From assembly GCA_913049785.1 (NCBI GenBank), contig CAJWXP010000004.1:16419-80418 (forward strand): DNA of 64,000 bases, in the 5' to 3' direction. The position numbers were made by a program, and so were the translations under genes. The DNA comes from an uncultured Dehalococcoidia bacterium. Its GTDB lineage: Bacteria; Chloroflexota; Dehalococcoidia; Lucifugimonadales; UBA1127. The first letter of the stretch is position 1, and every line of letters begins with the position of its first letter. The notes under the pieces are model-generated. The model was not told the origin of the DNA, did no database searches, and saw only the letters and a list, made by a program, of their open reading frames with translations. Shown here in pieces: positions 32,911 through 41,743 of the stretch.

Positions 32911-34389
32911 TTATGTGGCCGTTATGCTGCGGAGCCACTCAAAAACGGCCCACGTAGCCTCCAGGTCTTCCCGGTTGTACTTCACAATCTGATTCATGAC
33001 GTCTTTGCGAATGGCTTCGTCATCAGACTCCAATGCCAGGGCATAGTTCACGATGGCCCAGTTCCCGCCGTACTCGTCCATGGTGCGCTTGTAGCCGGCC
33101 CGCAATTCCACAAGCTTCAACGTGTACGAGGGGTCCGGCAGAGCGAAGGAGTGCTGGGTAATCGGCAGCAGATCCACAAGGTTCTCACGTATACGCAGCG
33201 CGATGCCCCTTTTGTCCCCGTACCGGTCAAGGTACTGGTTGATCTTGGTCTTCTCATAGCTGCCCCAGTGGAGGATTGGCAGGTCTCCGTGGGCAGCGAA
33301 CACGGCCTGGCAGTTATCAAGGAATTCAAACCAACCCTCCCGGTCACCACCTTCATGGAACCCGGCAAGCGCAGGGGTGAAGTCGCCACCGTCCTCACCG
33401 TACAGCTGGGTTCCCCACAGGTACGCCTGTTCATCGTCATCGAGGTAGCCGGGCATGCCTTCGATGTCGAACACGATGTAATTCGGCGATTCCGGAAACT
33501 GGGGTGGACTAAGATGCTGCACCTCGCCGGTGATACGCGCTCTGGCGTGTGCCATGACGCTCTCTGCCAGCTTGGCCCCTACCTTCTGCATGCGCTGGCC
33601 CCAGGGACGCTGGGCTGCCGCCAGGGTTGAGACATCGTACCGTTCCAGCAATTGCGTCACGGTATCGACCTTCTCTTCTCGGAGGTACCGTGCGAACCCT
33701 TGGTCAACTCCCGGGAGGATCGCCACGTCCTGATCTTTGATCGCCCGGTCCCAGCACCGCTTCTTGTAGGCGCAGTCGCTGCACTTGCTCCATCCCACGG
33801 GCTCATATGGCTCTTCAGGCAGTGCGCCCAGTTGAAGCACCTCACTGAGGGCGTTCATTGCACTAGCGCCGTCGTCATCGGGCAGCATGGCCACCGTACT
33901 GTCTCCAAGCAAGAGCTGAAGCCCCGCGGCAGGCACACCAAAGGCCTGGTTGAACAACCACCCATAGAGGCTGAGCTGTCGCAGGATCTCCGGGTGCCTG
34001 TTGCCCTCAACGTTCCGGGCCAGCTTCACATCGCGGATGACGTACAAGCCGTCCTGCAGGAGCAACAGGTCTGGTATGCCGACCACCCGGTGGTCTCCCA
34101 ACTCCGGTGGCGCATCGGCGATGAGCACAGGCTGATAGATGACAGGTGTCAGTTCGTTAACCAGGCGTTGTGTGTCAGCCCACTTCTCATCCAGTGTGTT
34201 GCCCTCCGGCTGGACGTAGTCGCCCAGGGTCTCCAGGTATTCCGACTCGTGCCGCATCCCCAGCTCCATGAGCATGGTCGAGAAATCGCCCTGCTCCGCC
34301 TGAGGCTCACCTTTCGCGAGCAGGTAGACGCGCAGATTACACTTGCTGGGCTGATAGAGGTTGTGGATGTCTGATGCCGAAAGGTTCAA
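32911..34389 (-). CDS. TM0106-like RecB-family nuclease with C-terminal RNase H-like domain
   Basis: About 490 residues. The N-terminal half resembles RecB/Cas4 PD-(D/E)xK nucleases, with GIPDLLLLQDGLYVIRDVKL (D...D-x-K) and a Cys cluster CSDCAYKKRC that could hold an Fe-S cluster. The C-terminal half starts YIVFDIEGMPGYLDDDEQ (DEDD exonuclease acidic motif) and ends with YNREDLEATWAVFEWL. Function in DNA repair or RNA processing is likely but untested. I prefer TTG 34389, with GAGGG at 8 bases, over ATG 34419, which sits directly on a TATACT box; the longer form is possible. Confidence 0.75.
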   Translation of the reverse strand: MNLSASDIHNLYQPSKCNLRVYLLAKGEPQAEQGDFSTMLMELGMRHESEYLETLGDYVQPEGNTLDEKWADTQRLVNELTPVIYQPVLIADAPPELGDHRVVGIPDLLLLQDGLYVIRDVKLARNVEGNRHPEILRQLSLYGWLFNQAFGVPAAGLQLLLGDSTVAMLPDDDGASAMNALSEVLQLGALPEEPYEPVGWSKCSDCAYKKRCWDRAIKDQDVAILPGVDQGFARYLREEKVDTVTQLLERYDVSTLAAAQRPWGQRMQKVGAKLAESVMAHARARITGEVQHLSPPQFPESPNYIVFDIEGMPGYLDDDEQAYLWGTQLYGEDGGDFTPALAGFHEGGDREGWFEFLDNCQAVFAAHGDLPILHWGSYEKTKINQYLDRYGDKRGIALRIRENLVDLLPITQHSFALPDPSYTLKLVELRAGYKRTMDEYGGNWAIVNYALALESDDEAIRKDVMNQIVKYNREDLEATWAVFEWLRSITAT

Positions 34390-34494
34390 TGTTGCATCCC
34401 TCGAATCTAGACTGCACATAGTATAGCCCCGCTCCGTGACAAGGCAGACGCGTTTCCAGTATGCTGGTGCGATCGCACAACCAGGGGAGAAGGC

Positions 34495-34836
34495 ATGAAC
34501 TGGTCATGGAACGACACCGATCCCGTCGAACCGATTGAAGACCTGGCGGCAGACACGCTGTTGGACTTCATTGCGCGGCTGGCAGAGACGGGCGACGAAG
34601 AAGGCTATTTCAGTCGCGAGATCGAGATGAACCTGGTGTGGAGGGAGGCCGATGCTCAGGTGGCCTTTGCAAAGAGGGGTCGCGAGACCGCAGAGATCAG
34701 CAAGAGGCTCTACGCAGCGCGTGCCCACGTCTACGATGCCCACTACCTGGTTGGCGCTCGACAGGGCGTTGAGGCAGCAAAGAAGATCCAGGAAGTCATC
34801 AGGACGCTCTACGGTACCGAGGCCGAGACCAAGTGA
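34495..34836 (+). CDS. Small helical protein, function unknown
   Basis: 113 residues, mostly predicted helix and strongly charged (RLAETGDEEGYFSREIEMN, KRGRETAEISKRLY). No domain recognised and no signal peptide or membrane segment. ATG 34495 lies after GGGGAGAAGGC. Divergent from the nuclease gene and followed by the MBL-fold hydrolase about 70 bases later. Confidence 0.6.
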   Translation: MNWSWNDTDPVEPIEDLAADTLLDFIARLAETGDEEGYFSREIEMNLVWREADAQVAFAKRGRETAEISKRLYAARAHVYDAHYLVGARQGVEAAKKIQEVIRTLYGTEAETK

Positions 34837-34907
34837 GGCCATCAGCCTCTTCCTTCTAAACCCCTTCACCTTCGTTTGTAATGCGACACCCTACGGTAAG
34901 GCGGAAC

Positions 34908-35735
34908 ACCTTGGAACTTGAACCCGGCATCCACCAACTAGCCCACGGACTGAAGCCCTTCGGCATCCCCGCACCCAACGTTTACCTGATACAGGGTACG
35001 GACGCGTCCATGTTTATCGACTCTGGCTGGGACAACGAGGACGACCACGCCGCACGAATGGCCTACCTTAAGGATGTCGGTGGCCCACCACTGACGGGGG
35101 TACTCATCACTCACAGGCACGGCGACCACGGCGGCGGCGCACTGCGCATCCATCAGGACACGGGCGTTTCAACATCGGCGCACAGGCTGGACCAGCAGGC
35201 GATAGAGGCTGAACGGTTCGGAGGCGCGGCAACCCTCGACAGCATTCTCGACGGCGGAGAGTCGTTCGACCTGGGTGGCCTGACGCTACAAGTGGTCCAC
35301 ACGCCCGGGCACACGGTGGGTAGCCTGACGGTGCTCATCCCGGAGCGGAACGTGATGTTGTCCGCAGACACGGTGCTAGGGATGACCACCACGGTGGTGC
35401 GACCAAGTGAAGGCGATCTTGGTAAGTACGTTGAGAGCCTGCATATGCTACGTGCTCTGAAACCCGGGTTAATCTACCCGGGTCATGGCGAGCCGCTGAT
35501 AGACCCGGACGACCGCATCCGGCAGCTCATCGATCACCGTATACACCGTGAAGAACAAATCCTGGCCGAGCTCTCCAAGGCTCCTCAGAGCATCGATCAG
35601 CTTTTCCAGACCATCTACCCGAACCTGCCGGAAGAACGACAGCGCATCGGCAAGGAGCAGGTTGAGAGCCAGCTCATCAAGCTGACAAACGAAGGGCGCA
35701 TTGTCGCCGATGGTGAGGTCTACGCCCTAAAGTAG
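34908..35735 (+). CDS. MBL-fold metallo-hydrolase (LACTB2/glyoxalase II-like)
   Basis: 275 residues. Metal motif ITHRHGDHGGG (H-x-H-x-D-H) near residue 70, VVHTPGHTVGS and IYPGHGEP complete the zinc site; the C-terminal ~80 residues form a winged-helix-like tail as in LACTB2 endoribonuclease-like proteins. Substrates in this group include thioesters, lactones and RNA. TTG 34908 is preceded by TAAGGCGG; the ORF-track ATG at 34881 has no ribosome site, so the N-terminus may be nine residues longer if that start is used. Confidence 0.82.
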   Translation, partial: TLELEPGIHQLAHGLKPFGIPAPNVYLIQGTDASMFIDSGWDNEDDHAARMAYLKDVGGPPLTGVLITHRHGDHGGGALRIHQDTGVSTSAHRLDQQAIEAERFGGAATLDSILDGGESFDLGGLTLQVVHTPGHTVGSLTVLIPERNVMLSADTVLGMTTTVVRPSEGDLGKYVESLHMLRALKPGLIYPGHGEPLIDPDDRIRQLIDHRIHREEQILAELSKAPQSIDQLFQTIYPNLPEERQRIGKEQVESQLIKLTNEGRIVADGEVYALK

Positions 35736-35775
35736 AGACATGCACATAGTCGCCGGAAGCGTTTAGAGAACAAAG

Positions 35776-35836
35776 AAACAGCCCCCACCCGTGCCCTCCC
35801 CCTGAGGGGGAGGAATTAAAGGAGAGGGCTGTTTTT
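35776..35836. terminator. Bidirectional terminator
   Basis: Outer stem AAACAGCCC/GGGCTGTTT with a nested CCTCCCCC-TGA-GGGGGAGG. The plus strand continues TTTTT; the minus strand has TTTCTTTG. It separates the convergent MBL-fold and luciferase-like genes. Confidence 0.8.
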
Positions 35837-35885
35837 ACGTAACCAGGTTTTACAGACTTAGTGTACCGCCACGCCTAAATTGCAC

Positions 35886-36818
35886 CTACTTCAGGCCGAC
35901 GACCTCCGCCACCGCTTCCACATGCTCCACAAAGCGGCCCACAGGGTGCAACAGCAGGTGATTGGGTCCGGTTGCTGCTACCAAAGCTTCCAGCTGCTCC
36001 CGAACCTCTTCCGGCGTTCCGCAGATACCCTGTTCTGCAGCACTATCGCCGGTTCCGTAGACGGACTGACAAAAGTTCGTCATCTCCGCAAGCCCCTCAC
36101 CGGGCTTCTCGCTTATAGACACGTAGATGCGCTTGGACGTGGGGAACGTGGCCGGGTCCTTGCCAATCGCTTCAAGCTCCTTCCGGAGGATAGCGACCTC
36201 GCCCGGGTACTTCGATAGCGGGCTACCCCCGGCACCCATCCAACCATCGGCGATGGCCGCCGTCCGCTTGAGCACCGCAGGGGCACCACCACCCATCCAT
36301 ATAGGAATGTGTGGCTTCTGTATCGGCTTCGGGTCCATCGTCGCGCCCTCAAGCTGGAATATCTCGCCCTTGAAGTCGACCACAGGCTGAGTCCAAAGCG
36401 CCTTCACCAACTCCACACCCTCAGTAAAGCGCTTCACCCTTCGTTCCAGCGGAAGGCCGAATGCGGCATACTGCTTTGGATCGGCCCTACCGATGCCCAG
36501 CCCAACTGTGACTCGTCCGTTGCTCACCTGGTCGAGGCTGCCGTAACGACGCGCTACGTGCGCTGGGTGTTGAAGGGGGAATACGACCACTGACACACCG
36601 AGCCTGATGGTGTTGGTCACGGCGGCGACATAGCTCAGGAGCACGGATGGCTCCAAAGTGTTGTTCTTCCCGAAGGTGCTCTCCGTGGTCCACAAATCAC
36701 GGAACCCTAGTTCCTCTGAACGTTGTGCCACGGTACGAACCTGGTCCATGTCTATAGGGTTGCTCAGGAAAGCCTGCGGTGTCGCCATACCAACGGCGAT
36801 GGTGTCTTTCAGGGCCAT
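35886..36818 (-). CDS. Luciferase-like (LLM) flavin-dependent oxidoreductase (copy 2)
   Basis: 310 residues. Signature stretches are VAQRSEELGFRDLWTTESTF, YGSLDQVSNGRVTVGLGIGR and KPHIPIWMGGGAPAVLKRTAAIADGW (split here for clarity as one region near residue 175). The layout is closest to F420-dependent or FMN-dependent LLM class enzymes. ATG 36818 behind AAGGAG. It lies 20 bases after the cupin gene and should be co-transcribed with it; it differs clearly from copy 1 at 26.4 kb. Confidence 0.87.
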   Translation of the reverse strand: MALKDTIAVGMATPQAFLSNPIDMDQVRTVAQRSEELGFRDLWTTESTFGKNNTLEPSVLLSYVAAVTNTIRLGVSVVVFPLQHPAHVARRYGSLDQVSNGRVTVGLGIGRADPKQYAAFGLPLERRVKRFTEGVELVKALWTQPVVDFKGEIFQLEGATMDPKPIQKPHIPIWMGGGAPAVLKRTAAIADGWMGAGGSPLSKYPGEVAILRKELEAIGKDPATFPTSKRIYVSISEKPGEGLAEMTNFCQSVYGTGDSAAEQGICGTPEEVREQLEALVAATGPNHLLLHPVGRFVEHVEAVAEVVGLK

Positions 36819-36838
36819 TCTTCGTTTGCTCCTTGTTG

Positions 36839-37414
36839 TTACGCGACTACCGTCGCGCTCTCGGTCTCCAAATCATAGCTGTGCCGAACCACTCCGGTCA
36901 GCTTCTGCCCTTCAAGTCGAATGACCACAGAAGGGCCATCGTTCACGTTCTTCTGCGCATGGATCGCGCCAGGCATGAAGAACGCTACCTCGCCGGGCTT
37001 CTGTATCCACTGGCCTGCCTCATCAAGATGGGGAACCATGCGGTCGGGCTCGTGGAACGCCCATCGCCATGTCGTCTGTTGTATCGCGCCGGAGTAGACC
37101 CCATACACCACCCATGCCGCGCCGTGGTCGTGGGGGTGGACTCCTACCGTAGCGCCGGTCTTGGATTGGGCATTGCACATCAGCCAGAACCCGGGTGCCG
37201 GGTGGCCATACTGGTCGTCGTAGTGAAGGCTCACTACGGCTGTGCCAGTCTCCGGTATCTCAAGTTTTCCATCGAGGAGGTTTGGTACTTGCAGGAGCTT
37301 CTCCATGTGCCCCGCGATGGCCTGGGCCTGTACCTTGGCATCGTCTGAGACAGCAAAAACCTTGCGGGCGTCTTCAATGAAGGCTTCCAACGTGTAGCCT
37401 GTAGTCTGTGTCAT
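36839..37414 (-). CDS. Cupin / cysteine dioxygenase-like protein
   Basis: 191 residues from ATG 37414 behind GGAGG. Metal-binding segment VGVHPHDHGAAWVVYG near residue 105 (two or three His), and a later FFMPGAIHAQ that supplies the last His. The overall spacing resembles cysteine dioxygenase-like or PCO-type cupins more than sugar cupins. Upstream member of a two-gene operon with LLM copy 2, so a paired oxidation of a small organic, possibly sulfur-containing, substrate can be proposed but not shown. Confidence 0.72.
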   Translation of the reverse strand: MTQTTGYTLEAFIEDARKVFAVSDDAKVQAQAIAGHMEKLLQVPNLLDGKLEIPETGTAVVSLHYDDQYGHPAPGFWLMCNAQSKTGATVGVHPHDHGAAWVVYGVYSGAIQQTTWRWAFHEPDRMVPHLDEAGQWIQKPGEVAFFMPGAIHAQKNVNDGPSVVIRLEGQKLTGVVRHSYDLETESATVVA

Positions 37415-37509
37415 AGCGTTCCTCCAACCTGTTAAATCCCTCTTCACGACGAGGAAAGTTCACTATATGCTGGGCTCATAACCCAGTCAAACGAGATCGG
37501 AGACGCGTC

Positions 37510-38349
37510 ATGGCTTCAGCGCTGACCGTATGGCTGAATGAGATCAATGCCCACGAACGAGAGACCGCTGCGATCCGTGGCGACGAGGCGGGCCACGGGC
37601 ATGGTCACAGGCACGGACATGGGGGCGGCGGAAACCGGGCTCCGGCGCGTCGGGACGATCCCGATAGGGCTGACGACCCTGTGCTGAACGCTCTATACGA
37701 GGTTGTGGATGCATCCACAACAGTGCTGGACGTGGGCGGCGGCTCCGGGCGATTTGCCATTCCCCTGGCATCTCGAGCCAAGCATGTCACGGTGGTAGAG
37801 CCGTCGGTCGGCTCGATGGAAGAGCTGGAAAGCATTGCTGCAGAGCGAGGCATCACCAACATCACCGCTGTCGCGTCCGACTGGGATGTCTCAGAAGTAG
37901 AGCCTGCCGATATCGTTCTGTGCTCTGTTGTGCTGCACCACGTGCCAGACGCTGAGCCGTTCATCTTGAAACTGGCGCAGAAAGCCACAGATCGTGTCGT
38001 TGTGGCCGAGATGGTGGAGTTCCCGGGCATCATAGAGATACCCTTTTGGGAGCGGGTCTACGGCTCAGCCCCCACTCCACTCCCGGGCCTGCCGGAATTG
38101 GTGAACGTGCTCTGGGAAATGGGCATCTACCCAGACGTGACCATGTTCCCACCGAAGCCCGTACTGCTGGATGACGACAGGGCCTCTACGGCTGACCAGC
38201 TACGTCGCAGACTGGGCGTGGTGGCTGACACGGCTGAGAGCGAGCGCCTTGAAGCTGCCATCGCTGAGTTGCTTCAAGAGACGCCGGACGGTCTCACCGT
38301 CAAGGGTGTGAACCCTCGACGGCAGGGCATCATCACCTGGCGGCCGTAG
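37510..38349 (+). CDS. SAM-dependent methyltransferase with His-rich N-terminal segment
   Basis: 279 residues. Residues 31-42 are a His-Gly tract (GHGHGHRHGHGG), followed by RRDDPDRADD. The class I methyltransferase core begins at about 65 with TTVLDVGGGSGRFAIPL (SAM motif I), VVEPSVGS (acidic loop) and VLCSVVLHHVPD. The His tract looks like a metal-binding or metal-sensing extension and is not part of the normal fold. Metal delivery, metal-regulated activity or methylation of a metalloid are all possible. Single gene, ended by a terminator hairpin. Confidence 0.8.
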   Translation: MASALTVWLNEINAHERETAAIRGDEAGHGHGHRHGHGGGGNRAPARRDDPDRADDPVLNALYEVVDASTTVLDVGGGSGRFAIPLASRAKHVTVVEPSVGSMEELESIAAERGITNITAVASDWDVSEVEPADIVLCSVVLHHVPDAEPFILKLAQKATDRVVVAEMVEFPGIIEIPFWERVYGSAPTPLPGLPELVNVLWEMGIYPDVTMFPPKPVLLDDDRASTADQLRRRLGVVADTAESERLEAAIAELLQETPDGLTVKGVNPRRQGIITWRP

Positions 38350-38378
38350 CGGAAATGCTGTTCTATAGGTGGCAAACT

Positions 38379-38409
38379 AAACGACCAGACCCGAAGGCCC
38401 GGTCGTTTA
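38379..38409 (+). terminator. Intrinsic terminator after the methyltransferase gene
   Basis: AAACGACC...GGTCGTTT stem, followed by ACAAAC on the plus strand and TTAGTTTG on the minus strand. It could serve both flanking genes. Confidence 0.55.
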
Positions 38410-38448
38410 CAAACATCGATATTGTTGTGGCCTAGAAATAAGCCCAGC

Positions 38449-38676
38449 CTAGCTCAGGGGAAGCAGACCGACTTCTAGGGAAATCCGTGCTCCGCGCTGT
38501 CGACCAGCTTGATAGAGTTGGCCAACGATGTGGGCAGCGTTCTCAGGGTCCATACAAATGGACTTGCCGGTCGCTCCCTTGTTTGTCTCGTCAACTATGC
38601 TGACCCTGACCTGGTCGTTCAGGCCTTCAAGCCGCTGTACCTTGATCTGGATGTGCTCTTCTGTCATCTGCATCAT
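38449..38676 (-). CDS. Small protein, function unknown
   Basis: 75 residues starting MMQMTEEHIQIKVQRLEG. It looks like a small alpha/beta fold with an ordered strand pattern (IQIKVQRL, VRVSIVDE, ARISLEVGLL). GGAGG lies nine bases before the ATG, so translation is credible. No family recognised. Upstream sequence is AT-rich and likely holds its promoter. Confidence 0.6.
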   Translation of the reverse strand: MMQMTEEHIQIKVQRLEGLNDQVRVSIVDETNKGATGKSICMDPENAAHIVGQLYQAGRQRGARISLEVGLLPLS

Positions 38677-38804
38677 TTCTGGTTACCTCCGCTGTAAGAG
38701 ACGCTCCCCCTGGGGAATGCGTTTCCGTTGTTCTAGTGCAAAACCAATAATAGAACATGCGTTTCTTATTTGTCAACTCATTTGTTCTAATTCATATGTA
38801 AAGA

Positions 38805-38836
38805 GAGCCCCTCACCGAGGTTTCAGTGAGGGGCTC
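38805..38836 (-). terminator. Intrinsic terminator after the DoxX-like gene
   Basis: GAGCCCCTCAC...GTGAGGGGCTC, an 11-bp stem immediately after the stop codon; leftward it is followed by TCTTTACAT. Confidence 0.75.
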
Positions 38837-39418
38837 CTAGCCAGGAAGGTCGTTACTCAAGAACTGGGAACCGCTTGACCAGCCTCCGAGTCCGAGATAC
38901 TGACCGCCACCCACCAGCAGGATACCCTGGAAGATGAGGCCGTATATCACGTGCTCGTCCGTTACGGGGTTGTGCTCCGGAAGGATGGATGCCGCTGTGA
39001 ACATCAGCGCCTCCATTGCAATTCCACCGGCTGCCGCCAGTCTCACGCCCATCCCCAACATCAAGGGTAGACCGATGAACAGGAGACCCGGCATGAACAT
39101 CCACTCGACTGCTTCGTTTGTCGCCATGCGCTGGTAGAACCCGGCGAAAGGACCGGTGGCACCGAACTTAAGGAACCCGAATGTGGGGCTTCCGCCGTTG
39201 ATCCAGGCGCTCTCTCTAGCTGTTGCGAACCCGAACCCGAAGAGCTTGTCCAGGAAACCCCAGAAGAAGATCCAACCGATACCGATGCGCAGCGCGCCCC
39301 AGACATACTTGTCCAGATGGCGAGGCTTCCGTGCAAACTTCTCCTTGAGCGACACTAAACCCTTAAGGTCGTCACTACCCAGCGTCCCTGCCTGTTCCCT
39401 CTCTCTCATCGTGGTCAT
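38837..39418 (-). CDS. DoxX-like membrane protein
   Basis: 193 residues with about four membrane helices and the DoxX/TQO pattern near residue 45: LRIGIGWIFFWGFLDKLFGFG. Relatives include the small subunit of thiosulfate:quinone oxidoreductase and other DoxX proteins of unclear role. ATG 39418 lies behind AAGGAG; an upstream ATG at 39439 has no site. No partner subunit gene is adjacent. Confidence 0.75.
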   Translation of the reverse strand: MTTMREREQAGTLGSDDLKGLVSLKEKFARKPRHLDKYVWGALRIGIGWIFFWGFLDKLFGFGFATARESAWINGGSPTFGFLKFGATGPFAGFYQRMATNEAVEWMFMPGLLFIGLPLMLGMGVRLAAAGGIAMEALMFTAASILPEHNPVTDEHVIYGLIFQGILLVGGGQYLGLGGWSSGSQFLSNDLPG

Positions 39419-39572
39419 TTCGGTCTCCTTCCTGGCCACCCGGCCGTCCCTTCCTCAATTTCTTCACTCATAACTTATCGACGTGATTAAAATCACATAA
39501 CCTATAAATGGATAGCTGAGGGGTAGTGATGATCAGGAGGGATTTGTGGCGCGACTACTCAAGGGGGGTAGG

Positions 39573-39610
39573 GCAGGGTACATCCTGCACCTCTATGCCT
39601 GGCGGTTACC
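39573..39610 (+). repeat. Dispersed stem-tail repeat, copy F
   Basis: GCAGG-GTACAT-CCTGC followed by ACCTCTATG and CCTGGCGGTTACC. Unlike the other copies it lies between two leftward genes, so it is not tied to a stop codon on its own strand. Confidence 0.65.
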
Positions 39611-39681
39611 AAAGGTAGTTCATGAGGAGTTTGCCTTGCCCTGATCCTCCAAATCGAAGGAGGTCCGTCGGTAGTGCTCGC

Positions 39682-40437
39682 CTAACCCTTGCCCTTGGAG
39701 CCGTTCAGACTCGGCACCAGCGACTTGAAGTACTCGTACGCATGGGAGGCGCGACGCGTCCAATCAGGGAGCCATTCCTCAGCGTAACCGTCTGGCAGGG
39801 GCGTCGGCGTGCCCACGATGGTCGCAATCAACTGCATGATGGCGGCGCGTTCAAGGTAGATCGTGTTGGTGACCGCGTGGTCGATGGACTCCCCTACCAC
39901 CACAACGCCGTGCCCTCGCAGCAGCACGCCGGTGCGGTCGCCCAGGCAGTCGGCCACAGCCTCGCCATCCTCTCGCGTCGTGATGAGTCGCGGGTGCGGG
40001 AAGATGGGCGTCTCCGGCGCAAAGGGGATCGACTGGTTATACAGCGGGATGATGGGAGTATTCCCAGCTCCTATAGACGTCGCGATGATCTGGTGGGTGT
40101 GGACCACGGAGTTGACGTCGGGTCGGGCGAGCATGATGGCAACGTGGATCATCGCCTCACGCGGAGGCAGCGGCGCGACGATCGTCCGGCCCTTCTGCAG
40201 GCTGGGGTTCCACTGGCTACCGGTCCCTGATGCGTATGCCTCAAGGTCCACCACGACGATGTCCTTGGCAGTGACCTGGTTATGGGCCTTCAGCACAGGC
40301 TTGATGAGCATCTGGTTGGTGCCCGGGATGCGAGCGCTGACGTGGCCGTGGAAGTCCACCAGACCTTCATGATCAAGGATATGAGAACTCTCTGCCACCT
40401 GTTTCTTGAGCCTGTTTATCTCCGCCTGCGATGCCAT
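39682..40437 (-). CDS. Class II aldolase/adducin family protein (copy 2)
   Basis: 251 residues from ATG 40437 behind GAGAGGGG; the long upstream extension in the ORF track is not used. Metal-ligand segments NSVVHTHQIIATS near residue 105 and VLLRGHGVVVVG near 165, with DFHGHVSARIPG at the N-terminus. Only moderately similar to copy 1 at 7.7 kb, so likely a different hydroxy acid substrate. Downstream of the ornithine cyclodeaminase family gene on the same strand but separated by a terminator. Confidence 0.85.
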   Translation of the reverse strand: MASQAEINRLKKQVAESSHILDHEGLVDFHGHVSARIPGTNQMLIKPVLKAHNQVTAKDIVVVDLEAYASGTGSQWNPSLQKGRTIVAPLPPREAMIHVAIMLARPDVNSVVHTHQIIATSIGAGNTPIIPLYNQSIPFAPETPIFPHPRLITTREDGEAVADCLGDRTGVLLRGHGVVVVGESIDHAVTNTIYLERAAIMQLIATIVGTPTPLPDGYAEEWLPDWTRRASHAYEYFKSLVPSLNGSKGKG

Positions 40438-40527
40438 GCTCTGCCCCTCTCCATATCCAAATGTTCCGGCAAGGCTAACACACTCCCGCCGAGGGTATGC
40501 CGCCCTGATAAACCCCAACCATGAAAT

Positions 40528-40559
40528 AAAAGGGGTGGACTCAATGAGCCCACCCCTTT
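40528..40559 (-). terminator. Intrinsic terminator after the ornithine cyclodeaminase family gene
   Basis: Leftward: AAAGGGGTGG, loop, CCACCCCTTT, then TATTTC. Confidence 0.7.
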
Positions 40560-40582
40560 GTCGTATCGAATTATCAGACGGT

Positions 40583-41581
40583 CTAGCGGTCTCTGGGGAG
40601 GTCCTCTCCAGTGAATGCGAAGGTTGAACCCAAACCACGCTCTTTCGCCCACTCGTACGCCCACGTCGCCAGGAAGAGGTCATGGACGTTGCCGCCTGTG
40701 AGGTCGTAGATCACCGTGTCGTCGGGCTTACGACGGACATCAGCAGTGCCGTCCATGATGGGGCCAAGCTCCGTGACATCGTCCTTGGAAAAGAGGCCCT
40801 TCTCAATGAGGCCGCTGTACGGTGGTCTTGGTGCCGGCTCCTCCGCCAGTGCGTGCCAGCTGACCGTTGCCACGCGTGATTGCAGCACGAACTCCTCAGT
40901 GAGCTGGCTGGCAGCCATAGAGATGACCAGCGCGCCGGGCTTCACCCAGGGTATCTCCAGCAGTGGCTCTTTCACATCGAAGTGGCCGGGGGCACACAGA
41001 TCCACGATGTCCGCGTCCGTCACTGCCTCTTCAATTGAACCCACGGCTTCCACGTCTATGCCATGGATCTCAGACATTCTGGCAGCAAAGGACTCACGGT
41101 TGGCCACCGTTGGGCTGTACACGCGAATCAACTCCAGGCCAGGGACAGTGTTCTTGATGGACTGCACCTGAGGCGGCGCCTGCCATCCGGAACCCAGGAG
41201 TCCCATTACCTTGGCTCCCTTGGGGGCCAGGTATTTTGCAGCGACACCTGCAATGGCACCCACGCGCAGCGAATTCAGGACGCCGTAGTCCATCAGCGCC
41301 ATCATCGATCGAGTGGTGCCATCGAAGAGCATGAACGCCCGGGTGTGCGGCGGGTTGCCGAAGAGTCGAAGGCCCGTCAGCGTCTCTGTCCCCGCTGCCA
41401 TCGCAACGCGCAGTCCCTCAAACTCGCCAGGGTTCCTATCCACCATTCCCTGGAAACGGGTCTTTCCCTGATCGTGGGCCCGGATTGCGCGTTCTACACA
41501 GTCAATGGGGCCGCCGGCGTAGGTGGGGTCTTCTCGCAGAGGTCGGAAGTCATTATCAGAGAGCATCAATACATCTGGCAT
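40583..41581 (-). CDS. Ornithine cyclodeaminase / mu-crystallin family protein
   Basis: 332 residues from ATG 41581 (MPDVLMLSDNDFRPL). NAD-binding Rossmann segment KVMGLLGSGWQAPPQVQSI near residue 135 and IVDLCAPGHFDVKEPL near 215. Family members are ornithine cyclodeaminase, alanine dehydrogenase of archaeal type, ketimine reductase and opine-type dehydrogenases; the substrate is unknown. No Shine-Dalgarno site precedes the ATG; instead TATACT ends 10 bases upstream, suggesting a leaderless or nearly leaderless message. Confidence 0.85.
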   Translation of the reverse strand: MPDVLMLSDNDFRPLREDPTYAGGPIDCVERAIRAHDQGKTRFQGMVDRNPGEFEGLRVAMAAGTETLTGLRLFGNPPHTRAFMLFDGTTRSMMALMDYGVLNSLRVGAIAGVAAKYLAPKGAKVMGLLGSGWQAPPQVQSIKNTVPGLELIRVYSPTVANRESFAARMSEIHGIDVEAVGSIEEAVTDADIVDLCAPGHFDVKEPLLEIPWVKPGALVISMAASQLTEEFVLQSRVATVSWHALAEEPAPRPPYSGLIEKGLFSKDDVTELGPIMDGTADVRRKPDDTVIYDLTGGNVHDLFLATWAYEWAKERGLGSTFAFTGEDLPRDR

Positions 41582-41743
41582 AGTGGGGGGAGTATACACC
41601 CACTCCACAAACCACAAACACCACATTTATGCCTCACTGAGATTTTGTTTATGCCAGAGCCCACGCGCCCGTAGCTAATGGACAGGCTACGCCCCTCCCC
41701 CTACACTGCTGAGCAGTCTTCAGTGTGACCCAAGGGGAGTGGA

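Noticed and set aside
32647-34374. Long plus-strand ORFs opposite Rieske 3 and the RecB-like nuclease
   Set aside because: Shadows of well supported reverse-strand genes; no ribosome sites and no domain pattern.
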